The notes under the pieces are model-generated. The model made no database searches and was not told the DNA's origin. It worked only from the letters and a program-made list of their open reading frames with translations. From Fictibacillus fluitans (GTDB lineage: Bacteria; Bacillota; Bacilli; Bacillales; Fictibacillaceae): a stretch of 64,000 bases of DNA. Both the position numbers and the translations under genes were made by a program. Positions within the stretch are counted from its first letter, which is position 1. Each line of letters opens with the position of its first letter. The stretch covers positions 434,001 to 498,000 of the forward strand of contig NZ_JAUHTR010000001.1 of assembly GCF_030418125.1 (NCBI RefSeq), read 5' to 3'. Positions 24,819 to 33,893 of this stretch are shown here, one piece after another.

Positions 24819-24970
24819 TTTATTATCGAAAATAACCTTACCATGCCAGAGGAAATATTGCAACCTTTACATGCTGTCCCCTATTTCAAGCACGCTTGGA
24901 AAAAGAGAATAATTTCCTGGTTCCATCGCATGCTAATCATTAGTTTATTTCTATGAAAACGGGTGACATA

Positions 24971-26377
24971 ATGAATAATAACTGGCTGTCGATCATTCCC
25001 TTTCTTGTTGTAATTCCCATCGCCATCAAAACGCGCCAGGTGCTTCCCGGCTTATTTATCGGCTTTCTTTCCGGCTGTTATCTGCTTGAGCCTTCCCTTA
25101 TCGGAGGGCTCAAAAAGATGCTTTCTTTTATCATTAAGGGGCTGACCGACCACAGCAACCTGAAGATCCTTCTTTTTTTGTACGCGTTTTCCGGGCTGGT
25201 AGGCATCATCAAGCTTTCAGGCGGAATCCGCGGATTTGTGGAGGCCGCTTCCTCAAAAATTAAAACCAAAAAAGGCGCTCTTTTTCTGACTTATGTTTCC
25301 ACGATCGGAACGTTCAGTGCGCCGAGTTTCCGGTTTGTTACCATCGCCCCCATTATGCGATCACTGTTAAAAAAAGTAAAAATGTCAACACAGGAACTGG
25401 GATTTGTCATTGAGACAACAGCTACCCCGATTATTGTTTTGATTCCGGTCGCAACGGCGTTTGTCGGCTACATGACCTCCATTGTTGATATGGCGTTAGA
25501 GAACGAAAACATTCATCAGGATGCCTATTCTTTATTTATCCAGAGCATTCCCTACAACTTTTTTTCCTTTGTAATGATTTTACTCGGAATTTATTTAAGT
25601 TTTTTCCATCATTCCAGCTCAAAGCCAATGAGCAGCAGTGAATCGATTGAAGAACCGGACGAGGACTGGCACAATTGTGATCCCGCCGTCTCCACAGAGC
25701 TTCCCATTAAGCCGTGGAACCTTTTAATTCCGCTCATAATAGCAGTGGTGCTCACATTGCTGCTCACCTGGTGGGACGGAAGCAAAAAAGCAGATGGCTT
25801 CCTGCAGTCTTTCATTAAAGCTGATGTGCTGGATGCCATGGTCGTTGCTCTTGTGATTACCATCTTGTTTTCCTTTATTTTCTACCGGCTTCAAGGCATG
25901 AAAACGGGCCCGATGCTGGAAGGCTTTATCGCCGGAGGCAATGACTTAATGTCTGTCATCGTGCTGCTCACTGTAGTATGGGGACTGTCATCCGTTACGG
26001 ACAAGCTCGGGTTTTCGGCTTTCATTACGAGCCATGCCGGATGGATTCCGGCCGCATTTGTCACCCCGGTACTGTTTATTTTCGGTGGTGCTGTTTCTTA
26101 TTTTATTGGGTCTGCATGGGGGACCTGGGGTATTTTAATGCCGCTAGGCGTATCCATGTCCGAGGCTGCCGGCATTTCTCTTCCGCTCGTCATCGGTGCT
26201 GTTTTTGCAAGCGGAACGTTCGGAGCCTTTGCCTCCCCGCTCAGCGACGACACGAACACTATTGCCCGCATCCTTAATCTCCCGGTGATTGAATATGCCA
26301 AATACAAATTAAAACCCGCTCTGATCGCAGCGGGCATAACGGCGGTATTATACGGAGTCACGATGTTCCTATTTTAA
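24971..26377 (+). CDS. NhaC-type Na+/H+ antiporter family protein
   Basis: 468 residues with about 11-12 membrane helices. It belongs to the NhaC/MleN-type superfamily. The pattern TFGAFASPLSDDTNTIA near the C terminus and SAPSFRFVTIAP in the first half are typical. Exchange of sodium or an organic acid for protons is expected. A hydrophilic acidic loop lies near residues 215-240. The frame opens at 24953, but ATG 24971 has GGGTGA upstream. Its end overlaps the convergent UDG-like gene by 9 nt. Confidence 0.8.
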   Translation: MNNNWLSIIPFLVVIPIAIKTRQVLPGLFIGFLSGCYLLEPSLIGGLKKMLSFIIKGLTDHSNLKILLFLYAFSGLVGIIKLSGGIRGFVEAASSKIKTKKGALFLTYVSTIGTFSAPSFRFVTIAPIMRSLLKKVKMSTQELGFVIETTATPIIVLIPVATAFVGYMTSIVDMALENENIHQDAYSLFIQSIPYNFFSFVMILLGIYLSFFHHSSSKPMSSSESIEEPDEDWHNCDPAVSTELPIKPWNLLIPLIIAVVLTLLLTWWDGSKKADGFLQSFIKADVLDAMVVALVITILFSFIFYRLQGMKTGPMLEGFIAGGNDLMSVIVLLTVVWGLSSVTDKLGFSAFITSHAGWIPAAFVTPVLFIFGGAVSYFIGSAWGTWGILMPLGVSMSEAAGISLPLVIGAVFASGTFGAFASPLSDDTNTIARILNLPVIEYAKYKLKPALIAAGITAVLYGVTMFLF

Positions 26378-27019
26378 TTCTCCTGCTGTCAGTGACTCCA
26401 CTGCCTGTTTCACTCCCTCAATTTGCATCTGGTATCGCTCTTTTGTCCAGGAATTATATGACGGATGGGGAACATTTTCAATGAGGCGCCATCTCTCGCC
26501 GGACACACCGGTTAGCCTGAATTGTTTTTGTGCGAAACGGCCGCATGGAACGAGCACCAGCGGACGGCTGCTCAGCTTTGACAGCCTCCCTTTAAAATCT
26601 TCAAGCATAATCTCCTGAAAAGTATTCCAATCGTCCTGCCTGAAAGTATCTTTATCATTGGTTGTTCGTACTTTTTCTACCACATTCACGAAATCATCAT
26701 GTTCCTTCACCCATTCACCGGATGGGATAGCCGCACTTTGCATTGGAAACGGACAGACATTCATAATGCCCAGACCGTTGTATGGCGGCTGCTCGCTGTT
26801 CTTTTTCAGTAGCCGGCCAAACGGCAAGTTCTCTTGTTCTCCAAACAGCACTTTGCTTACAGAACGGCCAGAAGATCCCGCCAGAGGCGCTCCATGTTTG
26901 ATTTCTTCACGATGGGGGGATTCGAGTATAAATAAAATATGCAGCTCTGAAGAAAAAAGGTCTGAAACAGTAAATTGCTCTTTTGCCTGCTCAAAGACCT
27001 TTCGCATGTCGTATAGCAT
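26369..27019 (-). CDS. Uracil-DNA glycosylase superfamily protein
   Basis: 216 residues with the UDG fold pattern. FILESPHREE is near the N terminus where family members carry the catalytic loop. LVPCGRFAQKQF resembles the LLLG segment, and VPHPS is the HPS motif that contacts DNA. The canonical catalytic Asp is not evident, so activity on uracil is uncertain. ATG 27019 follows AAAGGATG. It converges with the antiporter gene. Confidence 0.6.
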   Translation of the reverse strand: MLYDMRKVFEQAKEQFTVSDLFSSELHILFILESPHREEIKHGAPLAGSSGRSVSKVLFGEQENLPFGRLLKKNSEQPPYNGLGIMNVCPFPMQSAAIPSGEWVKEHDDFVNVVEKVRTTNDKDTFRQDDWNTFQEIMLEDFKGRLSKLSSRPLVLVPCGRFAQKQFRLTGVSGERWRLIENVPHPSYNSWTKERYQMQIEGVKQAVESLTAGELK

Positions 27020-27198
27020 GCCAAAACATCCTTTCTGTCTTGTAATTAGGGATCCACTTATGGACTATACCCCTTTTGCAGATTGAAGAAAAGTCAGCTC
27101 CAGCACAAAATTCTTTTCTTAAAAATTGATCTCGGCTATAGTAGCAGGAGAGTGAAAAGGTGTAATTAAAGACTCTTGCCGAAAAAGAGAGAGGATGA

Positions 27199-27492
27199 AT
27201 GGATATGAAAATAACGATTACACAGCCTGCAGCAGACTGGTACCGGAATGAACTCGAATTAAGCGAGGGCGATCATTTGCGATTCTATGTGCGCCTTGGC
27301 GGCTGCAGTACGGTGCAGAGTGGATTCTCCCTCGGAGTATCTCAGGAAGCCCCTAAAGAAGCGGGAGCGTCCGTTCAGCAAGACGGTATAACATTTTACG
27401 TCGAACAGGAGGACCTGTGGTACTTTGACGGTCACGATTTGACGATTGATTTTAACAAGGAAGATGAAGATGTAGATTTTTCTTATGAATAA
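27199..27492 (+). CDS. yneR: HesB-like (Fe-S biosynthesis fold) protein YneR
   Basis: 97 residues of the HesB/IscA-like fold. GGCSTVQSGFSLGVS and the acidic end (FNKEDEDVDFSYE) match YneR of B. subtilis. The C-terminal Cys pair of true IscA scaffolds is missing, so an Fe-S carrier role is doubtful. ATG 27199 or ATG 27205 may be the start. It converges with yneQ, as in B. subtilis. A second member lies at 48625-48909. Confidence 0.8.
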   Translation: MDMKITITQPAADWYRNELELSEGDHLRFYVRLGGCSTVQSGFSLGVSQEAPKEAGASVQQDGITFYVEQEDLWYFDGHDLTIDFNKEDEDVDFSYE

Positions 27493-27500
27493 TAAGGAAG

Positions 27501-27536
27501 AAAAGGAACCGCAGTTTAGCGGTTCCTTCCTTTTTT
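27501..27536. terminator. Bidirectional terminator, yneR / yneQ
   Basis: The stem GGAACCGC/GCGGTTCC with a 6-nt loop is followed by a T-rich run on plus. It overlaps the last codons of yneQ. Confidence 0.8.
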
Positions 27537-27830
27537 CATCAGCTTCTCAAGCTGCTCGATCTTATTTTCCCTGTTCAGGATTTCTTGCTGTCTGGTTCCC
27601 ATTAAATCAAAATGAGGATAGCCGTTATGGTGGTCAATCCAATCTTTCTTCAGCCCATACCCTCTTCCCCATTTTTCAAGTTTATCAAGATCACTGCATC
27701 CGACTTTGGTAACTGTTTTAGCATCAGGAAAACGGGGGTCATACCAAAAGTGGGTCAGAAACGCGATTTCTCCATTCTCCACTGCAGATTTCCAGCGCTG
27801 AAGCTCTTCTCTTTGCAATCCGAATGCCAT
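27516..27830 (-). CDS. yneQ: YneQ, conserved protein
   Basis: 104 residues with the conserved block FLTHFWYDPRFPDAKTVTKVGC and a later KKDWIDHH segment, matching YneQ of Bacillus. Function unknown. Its start overlaps the yneP stop by 1 nt, so the two are co-translated. The Lys/Arg-rich C terminus overlaps the shared terminator. Confidence 0.8.
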   Translation of the reverse strand: MAFGLQREELQRWKSAVENGEIAFLTHFWYDPRFPDAKTVTKVGCSDLDKLEKWGRGYGLKKDWIDHHNGYPHFDLMGTRQQEILNRENKIEQLEKLMKKGRNR

Positions 27831-28261
27831 TACAGTTCCTGCTTCTGTTTCTTCTCTTTTTCATACGCAAGATGCCACTCAGGAAAATACTTTTTCATTG
27901 AAACAGGCCGGAAGCTGTCTTTTTTTACGCAGACATGTGTGGAACTGCCCGTGATGCACAATTCCCCTTTGCTGTTTCTGATTTCGTACCCGTATTCCAC
28001 CTTAACCCCGGTGTATTCCTCCACCCATGTTTCCACAATCGCTTCCTGTCCATAAGTCAGCGGCTTTTTGTAGTACGCATGAATTTCGGTTACGGGTGAG
28101 AGAATCCCATCCTCTTCCATCTGGGCATAACTGAAGCCCAGGTCTTTAATAAAAGCTGTCCTTCCCAACTCAAACCAGACCAGATAATTGGCATGATAAA
28201 CAACTCCCATCTGATCAGTTTCAGCATACCTTACTTCTACTTTCGTCTTTGAACGCAACAT
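27830..28261 (-). CDS. yneP: Acyl-CoA thioesterase YneP (YbgC/FadM type)
   Basis: 143 residues of a hot-dog fold 4-hydroxybenzoyl-CoA thioesterase-like enzyme. VRYAETDQMGVVYHANYLVWFE holds the catalytic Asp and the strand-helix signature. The substrate is probably a short acyl-CoA. It starts at ATG with GAGGTG upstream and lies in the order tlp-yneP-yneQ, as in B. subtilis. Confidence 0.88.
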   Translation of the reverse strand: MLRSKTKVEVRYAETDQMGVVYHANYLVWFELGRTAFIKDLGFSYAQMEEDGILSPVTEIHAYYKKPLTYGQEAIVETWVEEYTGVKVEYGYEIRNSKGELCITGSSTHVCVKKDSFRPVSMKKYFPEWHLAYEKEKKQKQEL

Positions 28262-28431
28262 CGTTTGCTTTCACCTCGAATTTGAGTGTACCACAGGAGA
28301 GGCGGACCATAAAATAAAATGCAGTGAGGCTCCTGATTGTGTTACTTTCTGTTCCGGGATGCTCTCTTCGCACCTCCACTCCAAGTAACATATCAATGAA
28401 GATGATTATCCACTCCATGATGCCAAATAAA

Positions 28432-28484
28432 AAGGAGCTGCCGGAAGTCAATTTTTCTGACTTTCTGGACAGCCCCTTGTTTTT
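28432..28484 (-). terminator. Terminator of tlp
   Basis: On the minus strand GGGGCTG and AAGTCA pair with TGACTT and CAGCTCC in a two-part stem, followed by T5. It begins 5 nt after the tlp stop. Confidence 0.75.
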
Positions 28485-28488
28485 TCAT

Positions 28489-28710
28489 TTATTGATTCCT
28501 GCGAAAATTCTGCTCATCCTTTATTTCATTTTGGAACGATTGGATGCTTTCTTCTCTTCGCTGGTTTTTTTCTCGGATCTGCTGTTTTTGCTCATCCGTC
28601 ATATCCGTATTTTGCAGGGAGTCGTTTGCTTCCTGAATGTTTTCTTGTGTATTTTCAACCATTTGCTGCAATCTTTCCGCATTGTTGCTTCTGTCATCTG
28701 GTTTAGCCAT
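28489..28710 (-). CDS. tlp: Small acid-soluble spore protein Tlp
   Basis: 73 residues, hydrophilic and helical, starting MAKPDDRSNNAERLQQMV. This matches Tlp, a minor spore-core protein made in the forespore. The KPDDRS.N.ERLQ.MV block and the NEIKDE end are diagnostic. In B. subtilis it is in an operon with sspN; here sspN is separate and a 170-residue unknown gene lies between. Confidence 0.92.
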   Translation of the reverse strand: MAKPDDRSNNAERLQQMVENTQENIQEANDSLQNTDMTDEQKQQIREKNQRREESIQSFQNEIKDEQNFRRNQ

Positions 28711-28771
28711 ATTATCTGTCCTCCCAATATTTGATCCATTATAGTTTGTATCAAAAGGGAGAATCTATACG

Positions 28772-29284
28772 CTATCCTAGCTTATTTAAGATAATGGGCG
28801 AGTGATGTTCAATGCTGAGCTCGCATAATTGCTTTAAGGCGCTCCAGCACTCCACAACTTCCTGCTGATCGTGATTTAGCATCGTGATTTCAAGCCAGTT
28901 CAATTCTTCAGCCAGGCGGACGGACGAACCAATCCAGATTTTTTTATTTTTTACGGTAATAAAAAAAGGCTCTTCAAAACGAAACGGCAGGTAAAACCCT
29001 TCGATGTTCGGATGCATGATAATATGCTGATATACTGTTCCTTTTGTCAGCTTTGCATACAGCAAAAGGACGCCGTCACTTTTTGCGGCAGCTTTCTTTA
29101 ATCTTGTAATAATGGTTTCTGAACCTATCTCAACCGTTCCGATCTCATTTTCCCAATTGAGTTCTTCACGAAAAGGAACAAGATGGCCAAGGCGTTGCAT
29201 CTGCAGCTCTAGCTCGCGATATAGCAAATCCTGGTCTTCTTTTTTGGTTGAAACAGGCAGCGGCTTTACTTCAGCAGTAATCAA
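28772..29284 (-). CDS. Hypothetical 170-residue protein
   Basis: No family recognised. The protein is soluble, mixed alpha/beta, with VLLLYAKLTKGTVYQHIIMHPN and a strand-rich middle. The start is TTG 29284 behind GGAGGGG. It lies between tlp and sspN on the same strand. sspN has its own terminator, so this gene must have its own promoter or be read with tlp. Confidence 0.55.
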   Translation of the reverse strand: MITAEVKPLPVSTKKEDQDLLYRELELQMQRLGHLVPFREELNWENEIGTVEIGSETIITRLKKAAAKSDGVLLLYAKLTKGTVYQHIIMHPNIEGFYLPFRFEEPFFITVKNKKIWIGSSVRLAEELNWLEITMLNHDQQEVVECWSALKQLCELSIEHHSPIILNKLG

Positions 29285-29375
29285 CCCTACCCCTCCTATT
29301 TCTCATCTATATACAATTATTCGCTTTTTGTCGATTTATATGGTGGTAGTACACATAACAAGCAGAAAATGGGAC

Positions 29376-29408
29376 AAAAAAGCCACTTTGCTCTATGAGC
29401 AAAATGGC
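29376..29408 (-). terminator. Terminator of sspN
   Basis: On the minus strand GCCATTTTGCTC/GAGCAAAGTGGC has a 3-nt loop and is followed by T6, 11 nt after the sspN stop. Confidence 0.88.
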
Positions 29409-29418
29409 ATGGTGAGAG

Positions 29419-29559
29419 TTATCCTTTTGGAGGTACATAATCAGGGTGCTCGTTGCCTTTATTGGCCATTTGCTTCCCTTTGTTTCCTTTTCCTTCACGC
29501 GGCTGTGTGCCAAGATGACTTGGAACAAACGCCTGAGGATGTCGCTTTGGGTTGCTCAT
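29419..29559 (-). CDS. sspN: Small acid-soluble spore protein N
   Basis: 46 residues beginning MSNPKRHPQAFVPSHLGTQP, with NKGKQMANKG downstream. The (Y/F)VPSHLGT and NKGK.M segments match SspN. It is a minor SASP made in the forespore. ATG 29559 follows AAGGAGGT. It is too short for standard ORF lists. Confidence 0.88.
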   Translation of the reverse strand: MSNPKRHPQAFVPSHLGTQPREGKGNKGKQMANKGNEHPDYVPPKG

Positions 29560-29640
29560 TGCTTCAACCTCCTTAAAGGGCTTAAGGCTTGCCGGATGGA
29601 TACAGCCCGCAAGCTCCTTTCTAGCTTTTCCCTCAACTTA

Positions 29641-29669
29641 AAAAAGAAACAGGAACTTCCTGTCTCTTT
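29641..29669 (-). terminator. Terminator of the fbpB-like gene
   Basis: On the minus strand GAGACAGGAA/TTCCTGTTTC is followed by T6. It abuts the stop codon of the 42-residue gene. Confidence 0.8.
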
Positions 29670-29797
29670 TAGGCTCTTTTTGTATGTCTTTCTTCGAGCT
29701 TCTTTTCAATTCTTTCGATTTCATCCTGATTGCTCAGCAACTCGCGTTTATTTTCCGTTACTAAATCTTTAAACGATGCATGTCTGCTTTTTCTCAT
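29669..29797 (-). CDS. FbpB-family small basic protein
   Basis: 42 residues beginning MRKSRHASFKDLVTENKREL, then an IERIEKKLEER helix. This is the shape and core of FbpB/FbpC, Fur-regulated basic proteins that act with the sRNA FsrA in the iron-sparing response. It lies directly downstream of citB, an iron-rich enzyme that the response represses in B. subtilis. No convincing Fur box was seen upstream. The ATG follows AAGGA by 7 nt. It has its own terminator. Confidence 0.7.
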   Translation of the reverse strand: MRKSRHASFKDLVTENKRELLSNQDEIERIEKKLEERHTKRA

Positions 29798-29883
29798 CCT
29801 TCATTCCTTCTTCCTGGTTGGTTTGTTATTACTTTTGACAGAATGAAGAATTTTTATTCAAATGTTCAGAAAAATAAGCATAC

Positions 29884-29909
29884 AAAAAAGCCCTCCACGA
29901 ATGGAGAGC
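29884..29909 (-). terminator. Terminator of citB
   Basis: On the minus strand GCTCTCCA/TGGAGGGC with a 4-nt loop is followed by T6, shortly after the citB stop. Confidence 0.88.
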
Positions 29910-29917
29910 TTCTTTTA

Positions 29918-32650
29918 TTAGTTTTGCGGCTGTTTATTTGCAATTTTGTTGCGGAGTACCATTGGAAGAATTCCTCCATGGCGATAGTAATCGATCTCCA
30001 CTTCGCTGTCAAAACGGGCAACCACATCAAATTCAGTTTTAGTGCCATCCTCGGATACTGCTGTCACTTTAACAACGTCACGAGGTTTAACATTTTCGTC
30101 CACTTGTACAGTGAAGGATTCTTTTCCAGTTAGGCCAAACGTTTCAGCGCTTTCGCCTTCTTTAAACTGCAATGGAAGAACACCCATCAGTACAAGGTTG
30201 CTGCGGTGAATACGTTCGAAGCTTTCTGCAAGAACAGTTTGGATTCCAAGAAGGTTTGTACCTTTTGCTGCCCAGTCACGGGAGCTTCCCATTCCATAGT
30301 CCTTACCTGCAATGACCATAAGGCCGGTGTTGCTCTCTTTGTATTTCATCGCTGCATCATAAATGCTCATAACTTCTTCTTTCGGCCAGAATGTTGTCCA
30401 ACCGCCCTCAGTTCCAGGAGCGATCTGGTTACGGATACGGATGTTAGCAAACGTACCGCGCATCATGACTTCATGATTTCCTCGGCGGGAACCGTATGAA
30501 TTGAACTCACGTGGTTCAACACCATTTTTGATCAAGTATTTTCCTGCAGGAGAATCTTTGGCAATTGCTCCAGCCGGAGAAATATGGTCAGTTGTTACAG
30601 AATCACCGAATTTCGCAATCATGCGAAGGTCTTTAAGCGGCTGAATTTCTTTAAGCTCAGCTGTAAGATTTTCGAAGAACGGCGGATTCTGGATGTAAGT
30701 GGAATTGTCATCCCAGCCGTAAAGCTTATCGCCAGTTGTTTTTAATGCATTCCAGCGTGCATTCTCATCGAAAACATCTTCGTACTCCTTCTTGAACACT
30801 TCAGGAGTTACAGCCAGACGCATTGCTTCTTTAATTTCTGCTGAAGAAGGCCAGATGTCTTTGAAGTATACATCATTGCCTTCGCTGTCTTTTCCAAAGG
30901 AATCCGTTTGGAGGTCAATATTAACCGTTCCTGCAAGTGCGTATGCAACAACAAGCGGAGGAGAAGCAAGGTAGTTTGCTTTTACCAACGGGTGGATACG
31001 TCCTTCAAAGTTACGGTTACCGGAAAGTACAGAAGTGACAGTCAGGTCATTCTTGGCAATTGCCTTTTCTACTTCAAGGGACAAAGGACCGGAGTTACCG
31101 ATACAAGTTGTACAGCCGTAACCGACAAGGTTGAAGCCAAGTTGATCAAGGTACGACATTAGTCCTGCATTTTCAAGATATCCTGTAACAACCTTGGATC
31201 CAGGAGCAAGTGAAGTTTTCACATATCCCGGTACCTTTAATCCTTTTTCAACTGCTTTCTTCGCCAGGAGACCAGCACCAATCATTACGTAAGGGTTCGA
31301 TGTATTGGTACAGCTTGTGATCGCCGCAATCGCAACAGCACCGGTTTTCATCACGGATTTTTCGCCGTTTGGATGCTTAATGGCTGCTTCTTTATTGATT
31401 TCTTTTTCAGTCAGTCCAAAGCCTGCATTTCCTTGTGGAGATACAAGTGCTTTATTGAAGGCTTCTTTCATTTTGGAAAGCGGAATCAAATCTTGCGGAC
31501 GTTTTGGTCCGGAAAGGTTGGATTCAATTTCTCCGAGGTTGATTTCCACCATGTCAGTGAAAATAGGGTCTTCAGAAGAACCGGCAGTATAGAACAAGCC
31601 GTTCGCTTTGCAATATTCTTCAACAAGCTTGATTTGATCTTCAGTTCTTCCAGTCAGGCGAAGGTAGTTGAGCGCCTCTTCATCAACCGGGAAGAATCCG
31701 CATGTTGCGCCATATTCAGGAGCCATGTTGGAGATCGTCGCACGGTCAGCCAATGGCATTTCCGCAAGTCCAGGACCAAAGAATTCAACAAACTTGCCGA
31801 CAACTTTTTTCTCGCGAAGTACTTGTGTAACTTTAAGAGCAAGGTCGGTTGCGGTAGCTCCGTCAGGAAGTTCACCGACAAGCTTTACACCAATAACTTC
31901 AGGTACCGGGAAATAAGACGGCTGTCCGAGCATTCCGGCTTCCGCTTCAATTCCTCCAACACCCCATCCAAGTACACCAAGACCGTTGATCATAGTGGTA
32001 TGAGAATCCGTTCCAACCAATGAATCAGGGAAGGCTTCCAGCTCTCCGTCGATTTCATGGCTTTGAACCACGGATGCAAGATACTCCAGGTTTACCTGGT
32101 GAACGATACCAGTAGCAGGCGGAACCGCACGGTAGTTGTCAAATGCGGATTGAGCCCAGCTAAGCAGCTTGTAACGCTCTTCGTTTCGTTCAAATTCAAG
32201 GTTCATGTTTACATTTAATGAGTCATCTGTACCAAATTTATCAACTTGTACAGAGTGGTCAACAACCAGGTCAACCGGAATATCAGGATTGATTTGTGCA
32301 GGGTCTCCACCCATATCCTTCATGGCTTTTCTAAGAGAAGCCAAGTCAACCACTGCCGGAACACCTGTAAAGTCCTGCAGGATAACGCGGGACGGCTTGA
32401 AAGGAACATCGATATTTTTTACATCTGCTGTTCCCCATTTAGAGAGATTCTCAATATGTTCTTTCAAAATTACTCGGCCGTCATATTGACGCAGGACAGA
32501 CTCAAGCAAGATTTTAATGGAATATGGCAAGTTGGAAACATTGCCCACACCCGCTTCTTCGAGTGCCTTAAGACGATAATAGTTGTAGGTTTTTCCATTG
32601 ACGCTGAATGATGAACGCGCCTTGAAAACATCATTTTGTTGTTTACTCAT
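29918..32650 (-). CDS. citB: Aconitate hydratase
   Basis: 910 residues of cytosolic IRP1-like aconitase. The [4Fe-4S] Cys ligands are in ITSCTNTSN and in [10 protein letters not shown], and the SRDWAAKG motif with the active-site Arg is in the C-terminal swivel domain. It converts citrate to isocitrate and, in iron-poor cells, can bind mRNA. The frame opens at 32692, but ATG 32650 ([11 protein letters not shown]) follows GGAGGAG and gives the B. subtilis length. A CcpC-type box and a cre-like site lie upstream. Confidence 0.95.
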   Translation of the reverse strand: MSKQQNDVFKARSSFSVNGKTYNYYRLKALEEAGVGNVSNLPYSIKILLESVLRQYDGRVILKEHIENLSKWGTADVKNIDVPFKPSRVILQDFTGVPAVVDLASLRKAMKDMGGDPAQINPDIPVDLVVDHSVQVDKFGTDDSLNVNMNLEFERNEERYKLLSWAQSAFDNYRAVPPATGIVHQVNLEYLASVVQSHEIDGELEAFPDSLVGTDSHTTMINGLGVLGWGVGGIEAEAGMLGQPSYFPVPEVIGVKLVGELPDGATATDLALKVTQVLREKKVVGKFVEFFGPGLAEMPLADRATISNMAPEYGATCGFFPVDEEALNYLRLTGRTEDQIKLVEEYCKANGLFYTAGSSEDPIFTDMVEINLGEIESNLSGPKRPQDLIPLSKMKEAFNKALVSPQGNAGFGLTEKEINKEAAIKHPNGEKSVMKTGAVAIAAITSCTNTSNPYVMIGAGLLAKKAVEKGLKVPGYVKTSLAPGSKVVTGYLENAGLMSYLDQLGFNLVGYGCTTCIGNSGPLSLEVEKAIAKNDLTVTSVLSGNRNFEGRIHPLVKANYLASPPLVVAYALAGTVNIDLQTDSFGKDSEGNDVYFKDIWPSSAEIKEAMRLAVTPEVFKKEYEDVFDENARWNALKTTGDKLYGWDDNSTYIQNPPFFENLTAELKEIQPLKDLRMIAKFGDSVTTDHISPAGAIAKDSPAGKYLIKNGVEPREFNSYGSRRGNHEVMMRGTFANIRIRNQIAPGTEGGWTTFWPKEEVMSIYDAAMKYKESNTGLMVIAGKDYGMGSSRDWAAKGTNLLGIQTVLAESFERIHRSNLVLMGVLPLQFKEGESAETFGLTGKESFTVQVDENVKPRDVVKVTAVSEDGTKTEFDVVARFDSEVEIDYYRHGGILPMVLRNKIANKQPQN

Positions 32651-32784
32651 TACTCCACTCTCCTCCTTCAAAAAAACCATCATACCCATCATACACTAAT
32701 TCAGAGAAAAATTGTCGAAAAATTGCTAAATCCCCTGCAAATTTCGTTGTATCTATACTTCAATCTTTTCCCTTTCTTATCATA

Positions 32785-32798
32785 CGAAAGTGCTTTCA
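32785..32798. promoter_or_regulatory. cre-like CcpA site upstream of citB
   Basis: CGAAAGTGCTTTCA is an imperfect palindrome close to the cre consensus (TGWAANCGNTNWCA), 135 nt before the citB start. citB of B. subtilis is under carbon control, so the site fits. Confidence 0.5.
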
Positions 32799-32830
32799 AT
32801 AAGTAAATTACATAAAAGTTATTAAACAAT

Positions 32831-32845
32831 ATAAGTAAATCTTAT
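32831..32845. promoter_or_regulatory. CcpC-type box upstream of citB
   Basis: ATAAGTAAATCTTAT fits the CcpC dyad ATAA-N7-TTAT exactly. In B. subtilis such a box lies about 65 nt upstream of the citB start site and mediates citrate-responsive repression. Confidence 0.7.
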
Positions 32846-32929
32846 AATCGGAAGCTATCACCAAACCGCTGTGTCTTCGTATGATAAAGAGACTTCAATT
32901 AATATGAAGAGGAAAGGAGTGTCGGCGGC

Positions 32930-33121
32930 ATGGCGATCTTAAAACATTTGGCCACATTGCTTGCGATTATCGGGGCATTGAACTGGGGATTAATCGGATT
33001 ATTTGATACTAACGTAGTCAGCGCTATTTTTGGAAGCGGTTCCACAGCCGGGGATGTCATTTATGTCCTTGTTGGTTTAAGCGGAATCTGGCTCCTGATC
33101 GACTGGTTTAGAAGTAAGTAG
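32930..33121 (+). CDS. DUF378 small membrane protein (YuzA-like)
   Basis: 63 residues with two membrane helices. IIGALNWGLIGLF in the first and VIYVLVGLSGIWLLIDW in the second are the DUF378 signature. Function unknown. ATG 32930 is preceded by AAAGGAG. Divergent from citB and closed by a terminator. Confidence 0.85.
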   Translation: MAILKHLATLLAIIGALNWGLIGLFDTNVVSAIFGSGSTAGDVIYVLVGLSGIWLLIDWFRSK

Positions 33122-33138
33122 CTGCATTTCCACTATTT

Positions 33139-33173
33139 AAAAAAGCACCCCAGAAATAGGGAGTGCTTTTTTT
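33139..33173 (+). terminator. Terminator of the DUF378 gene
   Basis: The stem AAAAAAGCAC..CC/GG..GTGCTTTTTT with a short loop is followed by T7. Confidence 0.85.
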
Positions 33174-33215
33174 CGTGGTACTGCGCAGACTAATGTTCAA
33201 GGGGGTGGAATAAAA

Positions 33216-33392
33216 ATGTCCAAGCCTAAACGTAAAGCCAATCATGTCCGTCCGGGCATGAACGCAGCTAAAGCACAAGGCGGCGGTGCAGGTTATGAAA
33301 CGGAGTTCGGAAATGAACAACTGCAAACTCAGAACGAACCGTTGACCGAAGCCCAAAAGCAAAACAATAAAAAGACGAAAAAGCGTCACTAA
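33216..33392 (+). CDS. sspO: Small acid-soluble spore protein O
   Basis: 58 residues beginning [20 protein letters not shown]. The KRKANHV.PGMN.AKAQG.GAGY block matches SspO (formerly CotK). A TEFGNEQ insert resembling a GPR cleavage site makes it about 10 residues longer than B. subtilis SspO. ATG 33216 follows GGGGGTGG. In B. subtilis sspO and sspP are also neighbours next to citB. Its stop abuts that of the convergent 85-residue gene with no gap. Confidence 0.9.
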   Translation: MSKPKRKANHVRPGMNAAKAQGGGAGYETEFGNEQLQTQNEPLTEAQKQNNKKTKKRH

Positions 33393-33650
33393 TCAATATT
33401 CATTATACTCGTTCATATATCCCTGAAGCTGTGAACGGTATTGCTCCAGCTGCTCTCTTTGGTGCTCGGAAGACACTTCAAGAGCGTTATCAATTTGCTG
33501 CAGAGCCTCTTCCGCCTCTTTTCTCAGTTCTTTTACCCTTGTGCCATAATCCGCGGCATCCGACTGAATCAGCTGATGGGCTTCAATGGCCTGCGAGTAC
33601 CCTTTTTCTGCATCCTGAAACGCTTGTTGCTTGTCTTTATGATACGGCAT
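33393..33650 (-). CDS. Small coiled-coil protein, unknown function
   Basis: 85 residues, nearly all helix, rich in Gln, Glu and Ala with a heptad-like pattern, ending [11 protein letters not shown] 33650 follows AAAGGAG. It is flanked by sspO and sspP on the other strand, so a spore role is possible but only by location. Confidence 0.65.
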   Translation of the reverse strand: MPYHKDKQQAFQDAEKGYSQAIEAHQLIQSDAADYGTRVKELRKEAEEALQQIDNALEVSSEHQREQLEQYRSQLQGYMNEYNEY

Positions 33651-33727
33651 GGTCGTTCTCCTTTTTAATTGAGATGCCTTTACTATGCCAAAACAAGCGC
33701 CAAATTATTCAATTTCGGAGGTCAGCC

Positions 33728-33868
33728 ATGACAGAGCACAACCGGTTTAAAGATATTCGTAAAAATGCCCCTAAAGGTGAAAACCCAGGGCAGCCCGAAC
33801 CGTTAAGTGGATCAAAAAAAGTTAAAAACAGAAATCATACCCGCCAAAACCATGGCGGAAAAATGTAA
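33728..33868 (+). CDS. sspP: Small acid-soluble spore protein P
   Basis: 46 residues with [20 protein letters not shown] and [10 protein letters not shown], the SspP (CotL) signature. ATG follows CGGAGGT. It sits next to sspO as in B. subtilis. A terminator follows. Confidence 0.92.
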   Translation: MTEHNRFKDIRKNAPKGENPGQPEPLSGSKKVKNRNHTRQNHGGKM

Positions 33869-33893
33869 GCCAGCCATCAAGCTGGCTTTTTTT
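33867..33893. terminator. Terminator of sspP
   Basis: The stem AAGCCAGC/GCTGGCTT with a 6-nt loop is followed by T7. The convergent selA stop is at its edge. Confidence 0.88.

Noticed and set aside
29798-29883. Fur box before the fbpB-like gene
   Set aside because: The region is A/T-rich but no stretch fits TGATAATNATTATCA well enough.
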